From IMG/VR virus record IMGVR_UViG_3300017917_002814, positions 1 to 64,000 of that record: a stretch of 64,000 nucleotides of DNA; one strand, written 5' to 3'. A program made the translations under genes and the position numbers. Shown here in pieces: positions 36,933 through 46,158 of the stretch; position 1 is the first letter of the stretch; every line of letters starts with the position of its first letter. The DNA comes from a virus. The notes under the pieces are model-generated. The model was not told the DNA's origin and did not search any database. It saw only the letters and a list, made by a program, of their open reading frames with translations.

Positions 36933-38555
36933 ATGGCATATAATATTACGTTAACTAACGGGTCAACATTAATCCCTGGCGGTCTACCCGATGGTACGAT
37001 TGATACATCAAATAGCAGTCTGACACTAGTTGGTAAAAACTATCCCGGATATGGTTTATTTTTGAATCAGAACATGATTCGATTGATGGAAAATTTCAGC
37101 AATACTTCGGCTCCTGCCGCACCGTTGCCAGGGCAACTTTGGTGGAATTCTGCAACAAAAAACTTGACAGTCAATACAGCTACAGTAAAAGGAACAGCAA
37201 GCGCAGCATGGAAAACCATAACCACAATGACGTATTCGTCAAGTGCACCAAGCAATCCGGTTACTGGCGAACAATGGTACGACACCATCGGTGGACAGTT
37301 AAAAGTATGGACTGGCTCATGGACCACTATTGGCCCTGCAGCAACCGCTGCAACTGGTAATTCAGGTGCTATTCCGGACACTATTGCTGCTACTTCTCCT
37401 AGTGCAACTTATGTTGTGTTAAAGTTTTTTATTGATAATGTTTTGGTTGGAATTTGGAGTAAAGAAGCTTCGTTTACTACAGCAGTATCAGGATTTGCCA
37501 CAGTGAATAGAGGGTTGAACCTAAGCACAGCATTAAATCAAGCATTCTACGGCAATGCTGATGTCACAAACAATTTATATGTTAGTGGTGTAGCTGTTCC
37601 AGGTAGTAGTTTTTTAAGAAATGACACATCAGGAACTGTCAATGGCTCGTTGAGTTTAACAAATGATAGCGGAATAAGTGTTGGCGTTGCAAGCGATTTT
37701 CAGGCTTTAGTAAGCAGCGGAACGGTTACATTGCGTAATCAAACCAACAACAAAGATTTGATTTTAAGTTTGAAAACTGGTGGTATACAAACTCCGTTCC
37801 TGCGCGGTAATTTTCAAACTGGCCTAGCCGAAGCCTATAGTAATCCTACTTCGTCGTCGCCGGCACTGACTCTAGCCACTAAAAATTATGTTGATACACA
37901 ACTTGGCGGCGGAACTGGTACAACAAGTTTTGCCGCAAGTTTGAACCCTAGTGCTAATGTAACTTATACACTAGGCAATACCACTAATCGTTGGAGCAAT
38001 GTTTTTGCTGAAAGCACATTGGTTGGTAACATATTTGTAGCAAATGCAAACGTGTCCACAGTTTACGTAAGTAATGCAATTTTACCTACATCAAATACCT
38101 CTGTTAATCTTGGCAGCACAGGTATGTGGTTTAATACTTTTTATGGTGTTTCTGTACAAGCACAATACGCTGACTTGGCCGAAAGATTTGAAACAGACCA
38201 ACCATATGATCCAGGAACAGTTGTTGCATTAGGCGGTGCCAAAGAGATTACTGCGGCTAATGAAGAACTGAGCGAAGATGTGTTTGGAGTCATAAGTACA
38301 AGAGCTGCTTATTTAATGAATGGCGCAGCAGGGTCCGACGATACACACCCACCAGTGGCAGTGAATGGCCGAGTTCCTGTTAGAGTAATAGGCAAAATAC
38401 GCAAAGGAGATAGACTGGTCAGTGCTGGCAACGGACTGGCCCGAGCCGGTGCTAAAAACGAGTTGAATGCGTTCAATGTCATTGGTCGAAGTCTTCAAGA
38501 TAAACTGGACACTGGTGAAGGCACAATCGAAGCCATTGTTAAATTGAACAGTTAA
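36933..38555 (+). CDS. Tail fibre protein with conserved C-terminal domain
   Basis: This 540-residue protein begins with the same module as the protein at 33799 (DTSNSSLTLVGKNYPGYG, RLMENFSNTSAPAAPLPGQL), then a second similar unit (SSAPSNPVTGEQWYDT). The centre is repetitive beta structure. The C-terminal about 140 residues (QYADLAERFETDQPYDPGTV, DVFGVISTRAAYLMN, NGRVPVRVIGKIRKGDRLV) form a domain common at the ends of marine phage fibres and resembling self-cleaving or trimerising fibre tips. I cannot tell whether it is cleaved. A late-promoter-like box precedes it. Confidence 0.65.
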   Translation: MAYNITLTNGSTLIPGGLPDGTIDTSNSSLTLVGKNYPGYGLFLNQNMIRLMENFSNTSAPAAPLPGQLWWNSATKNLTVNTATVKGTASAAWKTITTMTYSSSAPSNPVTGEQWYDTIGGQLKVWTGSWTTIGPAATAATGNSGAIPDTIAATSPSATYVVLKFFIDNVLVGIWSKEASFTTAVSGFATVNRGLNLSTALNQAFYGNADVTNNLYVSGVAVPGSSFLRNDTSGTVNGSLSLTNDSGISVGVASDFQALVSSGTVTLRNQTNNKDLILSLKTGGIQTPFLRGNFQTGLAEAYSNPTSSSPALTLATKNYVDTQLGGGTGTTSFAASLNPSANVTYTLGNTTNRWSNVFAESTLVGNIFVANANVSTVYVSNAILPTSNTSVNLGSTGMWFNTFYGVSVQAQYADLAERFETDQPYDPGTVVALGGAKEITAANEELSEDVFGVISTRAAYLMNGAAGSDDTHPPVAVNGRVPVRVIGKIRKGDRLVSAGNGLARAGAKNELNAFNVIGRSLQDKLDTGEGTIEAIVKLNS

Positions 38556-38567
38556 TAGGAATAAAAA

Positions 38568-39530
38568 ATGTCATACGCACAAGGCGATTTAATTGAAGCT
38601 ACTGATTACAATAACATAATTGGAGCCAATACCAGTTCAAATACCAGCACTTTTCATGCAGTGTGGGCATGGGGCAACGGTAGTAGAGGATATGGCCAAA
38701 CTCCAATTAGCAATGTGTCTGTTGCAGGAACAGTAACAGCAACACAATGGGCCACATTGGTCAACAACATCAACAGCGCAAACTTGCATGTTAGAAACAC
38801 CAGTTCGGGACTGACAGCTAACACAGCCGGCCAAACAATTGGATTCAGTGGTGGATTGCCTGTTGCTATTACTAGACTAAATCAAGATAGATTGTTGTTT
38901 GCAACTAACTCGGCTGTGATTGCTAACCAAAATTCTCTAACAGCTTATGGTGCATGGTCTGTTGCCTCAACCACCGTTACTCAAACAAGAGCATTTGGTG
39001 CTACTGTAACATTTGCTAGTCCAGACCGAGCAAGATTTTTCTTCAATGCCGGCGGTCGATTAAAATTTAATTGCAGTGCTGTCAACAATGCAGGTGCCAA
39101 CTCGAGGTCAGCTGCTGCTGCTGCATTATTTGGATATTTAGGTGGCGTTGCAACATTTGGTGCAAACACCAACGGAGGCAGAACTGGTACTGGCGGAACC
39201 TTAGGCACAAATGATACCGCCAAAGGGTATTGGAATGCAACCACTGGTAATATTACTTTGGTTTCTGTAACTAGTACCACTACCAATTATACCACAGATA
39301 CAGCGTCAATTACTTACACCACAAACGGTACAGTTGGTAGTCACAATGATAACGGTACAGTGTTGAGTTTTTATGCAGTTATCAATTCAACTTCTGGTGG
39401 CAACGCCGGCGGTAGTTTTGATGACAGCATTAATATTACCCCTACTGTCACTGTTGATGTTTCCTACCCCGAAACCACAAATTTGAGTAATACCTGGGGT
39501 GCTGTTACTGTAGCTCGTATAGGTTCTTAA
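38568..39530 (+). CDS. Tail structural protein, fibre-like
   Basis: This 320-residue protein is rich in Ser, Thr, Asn and Gly with a beta-rich pattern throughout. The N-terminus MSYAQGDLIEATDYNNIIG and the section DRARFFFNAGGRLKFN are typical of phage tail-tip or fibre-associated proteins of unclear role. An AGGAAT ribosome site precedes the ATG. It is the last gene of the late structural operon, followed by an inverted repeat that could end transcription. Confidence 0.55.
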   Translation: MSYAQGDLIEATDYNNIIGANTSSNTSTFHAVWAWGNGSRGYGQTPISNVSVAGTVTATQWATLVNNINSANLHVRNTSSGLTANTAGQTIGFSGGLPVAITRLNQDRLLFATNSAVIANQNSLTAYGAWSVASTTVTQTRAFGATVTFASPDRARFFFNAGGRLKFNCSAVNNAGANSRSAAAAALFGYLGGVATFGANTNGGRTGTGGTLGTNDTAKGYWNATTGNITLVSVTSTTTNYTTDTASITYTTNGTVGSHNDNGTVLSFYAVINSTSGGNAGGSFDDSINITPTVTVDVSYPETTNLSNTWGAVTVARIGS

Positions 39531-39535
39531 AATAC

Positions 39536-39565
39536 TTTACATTCTTGTACTGGTTAGTGTATAAT
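39536..39565 (+). promoter_or_regulatory. Sigma70-type promoter of the accessory operon
   Basis: TTTACA (39536-39541) and a perfect TATAAT (39560-39565) are separated by 18 bases. Transcription would begin near 39572, some 23 bases before the ATG at 39595. The gene group starting there could therefore be read by unmodified host polymerase, early, unlike the structural operon before it. The -10 box lies in the loop of a perfect inverted repeat, which may allow control by a repressor or by DNA structure. Confidence 0.55.
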
Positions 39566-39590
39566 TTACGCTAACCAGTTTCTACATTTA
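39549..39590 (+). terminator. Inverted repeat, possible terminator of the structural operon
   Basis: ACTGGTTAG (39549-39557) and CTAACCAGT (39571-39579) are a perfect 9-bp inverted repeat, extendable to 11 pairs with one G-U, with a nine-base loop containing the TATAAT. TTTCTACATTT follows. It could fold as a terminator for the structural operon, though the T-run is imperfect, or act as an operator over the overlapping promoter. Confidence 0.45.
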
Positions 39591-39594
39591 TAAT

Positions 39595-39909
39595 ATGAAC
39601 GAAATCGAATCTTTAGTTAAAGAAATTCGCCAGGCGACGGATTTTCAAATCAATCGACGAATTTTACGAGAAAAAATTCAAACAGATTTACACATGACAC
39701 ATAACGGGGGAATGTTTAAAATTACACCAGAACTTTTAGCATTCGTAAAAACATGGCCTGTTGATGAAATTTATTTAGAGGACACTTATCAGAATCCAGT
39801 GTGTATAGATAAACAAACTTTCCTGGTAACAGCACAACAACACTATCAAACAGTAATGAATCGTTGGCATCAAGAATATGAAAACCTCAAAAAAATTAGA
39901 AAAATCTAG
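39595..39909 (+). CDS. Conserved phage protein of unknown function
   Basis: This 104-residue protein is charged and mostly helical (MNEIESLVKEIRQATDFQIN, REKIQTDLHMTHNGG, EIYLEDTYQNPV, WHQEYENLKKIRKI). I recall similar short proteins from marine T4-like phages but know no function. It is the first gene after the predicted sigma70 promoter. No clear Shine-Dalgarno is seen before its ATG. Its last codons overlap the next gene by 32 bases. Confidence 0.6.
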   Translation: MNEIESLVKEIRQATDFQINRRILREKIQTDLHMTHNGGMFKITPELLAFVKTWPVDEIYLEDTYQNPVCIDKQTFLVTAQQHYQTVMNRWHQEYENLKKIRKI

Positions 39910-40666
39910 AGGTATACTGGCGTTTGCTTACAATGTAGAATCAATTGATTACATTGCGATAGCAGCAAGCACATTAAAATTAGCAAGCGAAAAATTATCA
40001 TTACCTTACAGACTAATTACTGACGCAGAGCTAAAGAACGATGTATTTAATTCAAGATACGACATTGATTCAGACTCATTTATTACATGGCGAAATGTTG
40101 GTAGACATCATGCATATGAACTTTCACCTTTTGATGAAACCTTGGTCATTGACGTAGATTATCTTGTTGTCGACAACAATCTGAATAAAATTTTTGATTC
40201 AGATTGGGATTATTTGTTGCAGCGAAAAAGTTATGCATTGACGGCAGAGTGGTCAAAATTGATGGGTGCAACCAGTTTGCCTTACGTGTGGGCCACAGTA
40301 TTTGCTTTTAGAAAAACATCTCGTGCTCGACTTTACTTTGATTTAATTGGTCGCATACAAAGAAATTATGCATATTATTGCGCTCTGTTTAATGTTCAAG
40401 AACGTAATTTTAGAAATGATTATGCATTTGCTATGGCAGATGTTATCTTAAATGGTTATTCCTTGGCAAGCCAATCAATACCAGAAAACATGTTGGCTAT
40501 AAATCAACCTATTATGGATATTGATGTTGACGGTAATAAATTTGTTATTAGAGACAAAGACCAAGCATACGTCCTACCAAAAATGAATTTACATGTGATG
40601 AGTAAAAAATATTTACAGAGTGACAGATTTAAAAAATTAGTAAACCAACTAACCGATGAATCATAA
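39878..40666 (+). CDS. Glycosyltransferase-like protein
   Basis: This 262-residue protein looks like a GT-A type nucleotide-sugar transferase: FAYNVESIDYIAIAASTLKL at the N-terminus, then SPFDETLVIDVDYLVVD with a DVD metal-binding motif. It resembles the next protein in layout. It would move a sugar from a nucleotide donor to an unknown acceptor, probably in the cytoplasm; no signal peptide or membrane segment is visible. The start is inside the previous gene. Confidence 0.6.
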   Translation: MKTSKKLEKSRGILAFAYNVESIDYIAIAASTLKLASEKLSLPYRLITDAELKNDVFNSRYDIDSDSFITWRNVGRHHAYELSPFDETLVIDVDYLVVDNNLNKIFDSDWDYLLQRKSYALTAEWSKLMGATSLPYVWATVFAFRKTSRARLYFDLIGRIQRNYAYYCALFNVQERNFRNDYAFAMADVILNGYSLASQSIPENMLAINQPIMDIDVDGNKFVIRDKDQAYVLPKMNLHVMSKKYLQSDRFKKLVNQLTDES

Positions 40667-41492
40667 AGAACAACAAGGGTTTTTGACTGTGGCAATAAAT
40701 TCAGATAGTGTTGATTATCTTGAATTAGCCTATACACAGGCACTAAATGTCAAATGTACCCAAAAAATAAAAAGTTTTGCTGTTGTAGTAGACAAACACA
40801 CCCACAACTGTGTTAAAGACAAACACAGGGCAGTGTTTGATTATATAATTCAAGTACCTGAATCGACAACAGGACCATATGGCATAGAGCCTGAAGTATT
40901 TTGGTTGACTCCGTTCAAAGAAACTGTAAAATTAGAAAGTGACCTATTGTTTACTAGAAGTATTGATCATTGGTGGAACACTTTTAGATTACGAGATATT
41001 GTATTGAGCACAGGCTGTAGAAACTATCAACAAGAACTTTCGTTAGTAAGAAAATATAGAAAATTTTTTGATGACAATGATTTACCTGATGTGTATAATG
41101 GACTGATGTATTTTAGATTTACAAAAACAGCACGAGATTTTTTTACAACCGCAAAAAATATCTATGCCAATTGGACCACAGTGGGCGACATCCTTTTGAA
41201 TTGTAGGGATGATATTCCTACCACTGATGTGGTGTATGCAATTGCTGCACGGCTTGTTGGCCAAGAACAATGCACCTTACCCAGCGCAGATTTTGTAAAC
41301 TTTGTGCATTTAAAACCAGCAATCAACAGATTTGATGAAGACCTTGCAGTTAGAGAAGTATTTGTGACAGAATTTGATCAAGGTATGATTAGAATCAATA
41401 ATATAAATCAATATCATCCTTTGCATTATTACGATAAAACGTTTGTTACTAAAGAAATGATAGAATATTATGAACAAAGATCTATGGCTTGA
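40656..41492 (+). CDS. Glycosyltransferase-like protein, paralog of the preceding one
   Basis: This 278-residue protein shares the N-terminal pattern (INSDSVDYLELAYTQAL) and the motif LTPFKETVKLESDLLF, where ESD takes the place of DxD, with the upstream protein. The two are probably diverged duplicates. The later section DLPDVYNGLMYFRFTKTARD and the histidines near the end fit a GT-A fold. It overlaps both neighbours by 11 and 23 bases. Donor and acceptor are unknown. Confidence 0.55.
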   Translation: MNHKEQQGFLTVAINSDSVDYLELAYTQALNVKCTQKIKSFAVVVDKHTHNCVKDKHRAVFDYIIQVPESTTGPYGIEPEVFWLTPFKETVKLESDLLFTRSIDHWWNTFRLRDIVLSTGCRNYQQELSLVRKYRKFFDDNDLPDVYNGLMYFRFTKTARDFFTTAKNIYANWTTVGDILLNCRDDIPTTDVVYAIAARLVGQEQCTLPSADFVNFVHLKPAINRFDEDLAVREVFVTEFDQGMIRINNINQYHPLHYYDKTFVTKEMIEYYEQRSMA

Positions 41493-41841
41493 AGTAGCGA
41501 GACTGGTTGCCGAGCATGATGCACAACGGCCAATTGTGACCAAAGAATACAGATTATATTACAACGATGATGGTTCTATAATAGGATTATGGGAATCAAG
41601 CCATCCTGAAGGACACAATTATGTTGTACTTGATGATCCAGGAATATATTTTCACACAAATACGCATCTGTTAAAGGTAGTCAAAAACAAATTGGTAGTG
41701 CTAGATCCAAGAGAACCTAGTAGAGCAAGGCTTCAAAAATCAAATTCTGGTTTTATAACAGTAAAAGGTCACGCGGCTTTAATTGTTGAATCAAAAGAAA
41801 ATTACGGATTAATAGAGTACTATGACAAAACAAATTATTGA
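41470..41841 (+). CDS. Unknown protein
   Basis: This 123-residue protein has a beta-rich, charged sequence (KEYRLYYNDDGSIIGLWESS, HNYVVLDDPGIYFHTNTHLL, VKNKLVVLDPREPSR, SGFITVKGHAALIVESKENY). I do not recognise it. Overlaps with the glycosyltransferase-like genes on both sides suggest it is made with them, perhaps as a small partner. Confidence 0.5.
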   Translation: MNKDLWLEVARLVAEHDAQRPIVTKEYRLYYNDDGSIIGLWESSHPEGHNYVVLDDPGIYFHTNTHLLKVVKNKLVVLDPREPSRARLQKSNSGFITVKGHAALIVESKENYGLIEYYDKTNY

Positions 41842-42751
41842 TATAGCAGATTTAGATTGCATTTTTTTAACCTATGACGAACCTAAAAAAGAAGAGTTTT
41901 GGATCCAGATTCAAAACATGGTGCCGTGGGCAAAGAGAGTTGATGGAGTTAAAGGGTCTGATGCAGCGCATAAAGCAGCCGCAGCCGCCAGCGACACAGA
42001 CCGTTTCGTACTTATTGATGGAGACAATATTCCGGACCCAGAATTTTTCAACTTACAATTATCGTTGGATGAAAGAAATCATGACCACGTTTTTAGGTGG
42101 AGAGCACGTAATGTTATCAACGGACTCCGTTATGGTAACGGTGGTGTAAGTTGTTGGACTCAAGATTTTGTCAACAACATGCGTACTCACGAGGCCAGTG
42201 ATGGCAGTGAGGAAACTGCGGTAGAATTTTGTTTTAATCCAAAATACACAGCAATGCATAATTGTTACAGTACAACCTATCCCAATGGTAGCGCCAAACA
42301 GGCTTGGCGTGCAGGGTTCAGAGAAGGTGTAAAAATGTGTCTGGATAGAGGACATAAACCTTCGCTGCTGGAATTTGAAGAAGGTGTGAACAAAAGAAAT
42401 TACGATCATTTATGCATCTGGCAAAGTGTGGGCGCGGATATAGATAATGGTTATTGGGCTATGTATGGTGCTAGACTAGGAACCTATATGATAATGCTAG
42501 AGGGATGGGATTACCGTCAGGTGCAGGACTTTGATATGCTAGAAAGATTGTGGGAAAGTTTTAGTAAGGAAGATCCTGAAGAGGGTTGTAAAGGCATTGA
42601 AAGCGCACTCAGAAATAGATTGGGTTTGCCTATAGTTACATATACGCCAGAACAAAGCCGTTTCTTCAAATATCATTATACAACAGGGCAACGTAACAGC
42701 GAAATTATGATGACGGAAATTGATGTAATACGGAGAATAGAAGGATGGTAA
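41822..42751 (+). CDS. Glycosyltransferase-like protein related to the 617-residue repeat protein
   Basis: This 309-residue protein has a GT2-like arrangement: CIFLTYDEPKKEEFW, then GSDAAHKAAAAASDTDRFVL leading to IDGDNIPDPEF with a DGD metal motif. Later RNVINGLRYGNGGVSCWTQ and QAWRAGFREGVKM match the C-terminal part of the 61133 protein (RNCLNGLEYGHMGVIAYNK; WRTAFREVLKL). The two share a homologous domain. It overlaps the following dehydrogenase gene. Acceptor unknown. Confidence 0.6.
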   Translation: MTKQIIDIADLDCIFLTYDEPKKEEFWIQIQNMVPWAKRVDGVKGSDAAHKAAAAASDTDRFVLIDGDNIPDPEFFNLQLSLDERNHDHVFRWRARNVINGLRYGNGGVSCWTQDFVNNMRTHEASDGSEETAVEFCFNPKYTAMHNCYSTTYPNGSAKQAWRAGFREGVKMCLDRGHKPSLLEFEEGVNKRNYDHLCIWQSVGADIDNGYWAMYGARLGTYMIMLEGWDYRQVQDFDMLERLWESFSKEDPEEGCKGIESALRNRLGLPIVTYTPEQSRFFKYHYTTGQRNSEIMMTEIDVIRRIEGW

Positions 42752-43512
42752 TCGGAATTATAGGGTTTGGTGTAGTAGGAAAAGCTGTTTCGGCAGGACT
42801 ATCAAGTATAGGTAATATCTTATGTCATTATGATATCAACGACAATTCAAATTTAAATTCGGTAATAAAAAGTGATTTGGTTTTTATTTGCACGCCTACA
42901 GACACAACCATTGAAGGTAAATGCAATATTAGCTCAGTAGAAACAGTTGTTCAAGAGTTAAACGATAAAAATTTTACAGGAGTAATTGCTATAAAATCTA
43001 CTGTTATTCCTGGCACTACAGATAGACTTATTCAACAATATCCTGAGCTTAAAATTTGTTGTGTACCAGAATTTTTAAGAGCAAAAAGTGCTGCTGATGA
43101 CTTTTTCATGAATCATGATGTGTTAGTAGTAGGGTCGCACAATAAAAAATATAGTGATCTAGTAATTAAAGCACATGGTGCAATACCAAAATCAATATCT
43201 GTCGTTTCTCCGGTTGAAGCTGAGATTGTAAAATATTTTAATAATGTTCATAATGCTCTAGAAGTTGTATTTGCGAATGTGTTTTCTGAAATTTGTACTA
43301 AGGTCGGAGCAGACTATCAAAATGTTTTTAACGCCATAATTCAACGAAATAACATAAATGAGAAATATTTAAAATGCGATAAAAATTATAAAGGATATAA
43401 CGGCCATTGTTTACCAAAAGATACAATAGCATGGTATTATTTTACTAAAAATCTTGGCATTGACATAAATTTATTTCAATCAATTTTACAAGACAACGAA
43501 AGATATATATGA
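42745..43512 (+). CDS. UDP-glucose/GDP-mannose dehydrogenase family, short form
   Basis: This 255-residue protein has the NAD-binding GFGVVG loop (7-12), FICTPTDTTIEG, IKSTVIPGTTDRL, VPEFLRAKSA, and GHCLPKD with catalytic Cys222. These are hallmarks of enzymes oxidising the C6 hydroxyl of a nucleotide sugar to a uronic acid. Cellular forms have about 400 residues; the C-terminal UDP-binding domain is absent here. It may still act with a partner or use a different substrate. It overlaps the epimerase gene by ATGA. Confidence 0.8.
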   Translation: MVIGIIGFGVVGKAVSAGLSSIGNILCHYDINDNSNLNSVIKSDLVFICTPTDTTIEGKCNISSVETVVQELNDKNFTGVIAIKSTVIPGTTDRLIQQYPELKICCVPEFLRAKSAADDFFMNHDVLVVGSHNKKYSDLVIKAHGAIPKSISVVSPVEAEIVKYFNNVHNALEVVFANVFSEICTKVGADYQNVFNAIIQRNNINEKYLKCDKNYKGYNGHCLPKDTIAWYYFTKNLGIDINLFQSILQDNERYI

Positions 43513-44471
43513 AAATTATAGTAACAGGAAGCGAAGGCAGTTTAATGCAAGCATTAATACCTAGATTATTACATTCTGGTCATAGCATAGTTGGCATAGA
43601 TAATCTTTATAGGTATGGTAAACCAAGTGATCGTGCCGGAAAAGATTATGAATTTATAAATCAAGACCTGATAGATAGAGATAAAATTTTTAATATTACA
43701 AAAGGTGCAGACACGATTATACACAGTGCAGCTAAATTATATGGTGTGTTGGGATTACTAAATTATCGAGCCGATATACTAGGTGACGACACCGCTATTT
43801 GTAGTAATATAATGCAAGCCTGCGTTACTAACGATATATCACGTGTTGTATACATGAGTTCTAGCATGGTGTATGACAGTTGTATTCAAGACATCAACGT
43901 TCCATTATCTGAAACAATGACAGATACGTGTCCTTTGCCTAAAACAGATTATGGGTTGAGTAAACTAGTATGCGAAAGAATGATTGAATCCTTTAGGCAA
44001 CAATACGGTATAGAGTATACAATTTGGCGACCTTTCAATATTGTAAGTCCCCATGAGGAGCCAATGACAGAAATTGGATTTAGTCATGTATTACCTGATT
44101 TAATTAAAAACATAACTAAGAAACAACTTAATCCTTTGCCAATAATTGGGAACGGTGAACAAATTCGTTGTTTTACTTGGATCGACGATGTAGTTGATAT
44201 TATAGAAAAATATAGTTTTTCTGAAGCCACAAAAAATGAAACCTTTAATGTTTGTAATGTTGAACCAATTAAAATAAAAGATTTGGCTCAATTAATACAC
44301 GAAACATTTACACAAAAAAACGACAAACTAGAATTTACTACATCAATTGATTATGTACATGATGTTAAAATACGTATTCCTACTATTCAAAAACTTCTAG
44401 ATATTACAGGGCCCTACCGGTTTACTAAAACAAAAGAAAGTGTTCATAGATGCTTGCAACATCAACAGTAG
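43509..44471 (+). CDS. NAD-dependent sugar epimerase/dehydratase (extended SDR)
   Basis: This 320-residue protein has a Rossmann start TGSEGSL (6-12), AAKLYG, MSSSMVYDS, and the catalytic pair YGLSK, followed by RPFNIVSPHEEPM and FTWIDDVVDIIE. This is the pattern of GalE-like nucleotide-sugar epimerases and dehydratases. With the preceding dehydrogenase it would supply activated sugars to the glycosyltransferases. The product sugar cannot be told. The start of the next gene overlaps by 22 bases. Confidence 0.8.
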   Translation: MKIIVTGSEGSLMQALIPRLLHSGHSIVGIDNLYRYGKPSDRAGKDYEFINQDLIDRDKIFNITKGADTIIHSAAKLYGVLGLLNYRADILGDDTAICSNIMQACVTNDISRVVYMSSSMVYDSCIQDINVPLSETMTDTCPLPKTDYGLSKLVCERMIESFRQQYGIEYTIWRPFNIVSPHEEPMTEIGFSHVLPDLIKNITKKQLNPLPIIGNGEQIRCFTWIDDVVDIIEKYSFSEATKNETFNVCNVEPIKIKDLAQLIHETFTQKNDKLEFTTSIDYVHDVKIRIPTIQKLLDITGPYRFTKTKESVHRCLQHQQ

Positions 44472-45451
44472 TTATTGAAAATAACAATAAAAAAATTTGG
44501 CATCGTGATAAAGTTATAAACGAAATAATTTTAGCGATCCATAAAAAAGCTGATAAAATAATAGTACATCTTAATAACGAAGGCCCGTGTGCTGAAAGTT
44601 TAGGACTGTATAGTCTCTTAGATAGTATTTGTCAAAATTTTAATTATGATCCTAAGAATATTTCTATTGTTACCTGCAATCTATTAGAAAAAAATGATAA
44701 TTATAATATTGTCATTAATCCTCCAATTAAACATATTGATGTTTTACAAAAAAGACTTATCAAAGAACCGGCAGGATACAAAACTGTAGACAACAACACT
44801 AAACACTTTGGCCATTTTATCGGGCATGGTAATGTCCATAGATTACACGTTGGAAGTATTTTATACAAAAAATACCATAACAAGACAGTACAAACATACC
44901 ACTGTAATATTAAGGATTCGTATCACAGAGAATTTTTGGCGATAGAAGACATAATGTTTGGAAATTACAGTCAAGATGAAATAGATTGTGCTGTTGAATT
45001 TTTAAGAACTACTCCGATAAAATTTGATTTAGATATAGTTGATAGTTATCCTATAAGAGATTACAAGATGTATGATATATCTTTAGCTTATCCATCTATA
45101 TTTGTTGACATTGTAGCACACACTTTCTATTCAGGTAACACTTTTTATTTAGATGAAAAGTTATGGCGGCCTATAATCACAAAAACACCTTTTATAGTTC
45201 AAGGATCTCAGAACTTTATGCACAATCTAAAAAAATTAGGATTTCAAACTTTTGATAGATGGTGGAGCGAAGGATATAGTGAAGACCACGAAGATCACCA
45301 ACCTCGAGAAATTTTATCAATTATCGAGGATTTGTCAAAATTATCTGTAACAGATCTCAGTACAATGTACAAGGAAATGAAACCAGTATTGGATCATAAT
45401 TATAATACGTTTTTAAAGTTAAACAGTGCAAGCTTTGAGGTATTTAAATGA
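44450..45451 (+). CDS. GT-like protein with DEKLWRP motif (family A, copy 1)
   Basis: This 333-residue protein has a C-terminal third that matches two other proteins in the window: YLDEKLWRPIITKTPFIVQG, then LKKLGFQTFDRWWSEGY. The TEK-P-PFI-G pattern resembles the donor-binding end of fucosyltransferase-like GT10 enzymes, but that link is tentative. The N-terminal half is unlike its relatives. It is followed by an SGNH-like gene (ATGA) and a radical SAM gene, the same order as at 51535. Confidence 0.5.
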   Translation: MLATSTVVIENNNKKIWHRDKVINEIILAIHKKADKIIVHLNNEGPCAESLGLYSLLDSICQNFNYDPKNISIVTCNLLEKNDNYNIVINPPIKHIDVLQKRLIKEPAGYKTVDNNTKHFGHFIGHGNVHRLHVGSILYKKYHNKTVQTYHCNIKDSYHREFLAIEDIMFGNYSQDEIDCAVEFLRTTPIKFDLDIVDSYPIRDYKMYDISLAYPSIFVDIVAHTFYSGNTFYLDEKLWRPIITKTPFIVQGSQNFMHNLKKLGFQTFDRWWSEGYSEDHEDHQPREILSIIEDLSKLSVTDLSTMYKEMKPVLDHNYNTFLKLNSASFEVFK

Positions 45452-46158
45452 CGCAATTTGTTTATGCGGGAGACAGTTGGGCTTTAAAAGGATTTACTAA
45501 CGATAATTATAACATTGGAAATAATAATCCAATGGCCAATGATGTTAGAATGGCAGATCATTGGGAACTACCTTATACATATTGCTTGACACCGGGCAAA
45601 GGAAATTTGAGTATTTTAGATAAACTCTTAAGAATGAATATTCATGATAATATTCCTATTGTTTGGATTTATACCGAACCAGGTAGAGACTTTGGATATA
45701 TAACCGGGAAAGATGAGTTTGACTGGATAACAAGTGAAGACATTTTTTCTATTAGAAAAGAACTAGATGTTTATATAGTAAATGAAATTAAGAAAAAAAT
45801 TCGTAATCCTATAGCTTTCATTGGGGGACTAAGTGACATTAATATAGAATTAATGCAACAAAATGAGTTTAAAGTATTACACCCAAGTTGGCAACAATGG
45901 ATGGCAGAATATTTAAATAGGACAGAATATTTTAATTTTGGATGGGGAGCTTGCGACATTGGTTGGCGAGCCGATTACAACAATGTTACACCTAGTAAAA
46001 CTGCTTTGTTTGCCTGGGACGAGTTAATCAAAGAATGGTGTATGTGGGAAGACCTGGGTTTTATGTGTCATGAACATCCTACACCTTTATCAAACAAGTT
46101 ATTTGCAGACTACTTGCAGCAAGATGTTTATAATTGGATAGATAGTGTCAAAAAGTAA
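45448..46158 (+). CDS. SGNH-hydrolase-like protein 1
   Basis: This 236-residue protein has a GDSW block (8-11) at the N-terminus and HEHPTPLSN (His210) near the C-terminus, matching blocks I and V of SGNH/GDSL hydrolases. The Gly and Asn blocks between them are less clear. Such enzymes remove or transfer acyl or acetyl groups, for example on sugars. No signal peptide is visible. It lies between a family A GT-like gene and a radical SAM gene, both overlapping. Confidence 0.5.
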   Translation: MTQFVYAGDSWALKGFTNDNYNIGNNNPMANDVRMADHWELPYTYCLTPGKGNLSILDKLLRMNIHDNIPIVWIYTEPGRDFGYITGKDEFDWITSEDIFSIRKELDVYIVNEIKKKIRNPIAFIGGLSDINIELMQQNEFKVLHPSWQQWMAEYLNRTEYFNFGWGACDIGWRADYNNVTPSKTALFAWDELIKEWCMWEDLGFMCHEHPTPLSNKLFADYLQQDVYNWIDSVKK

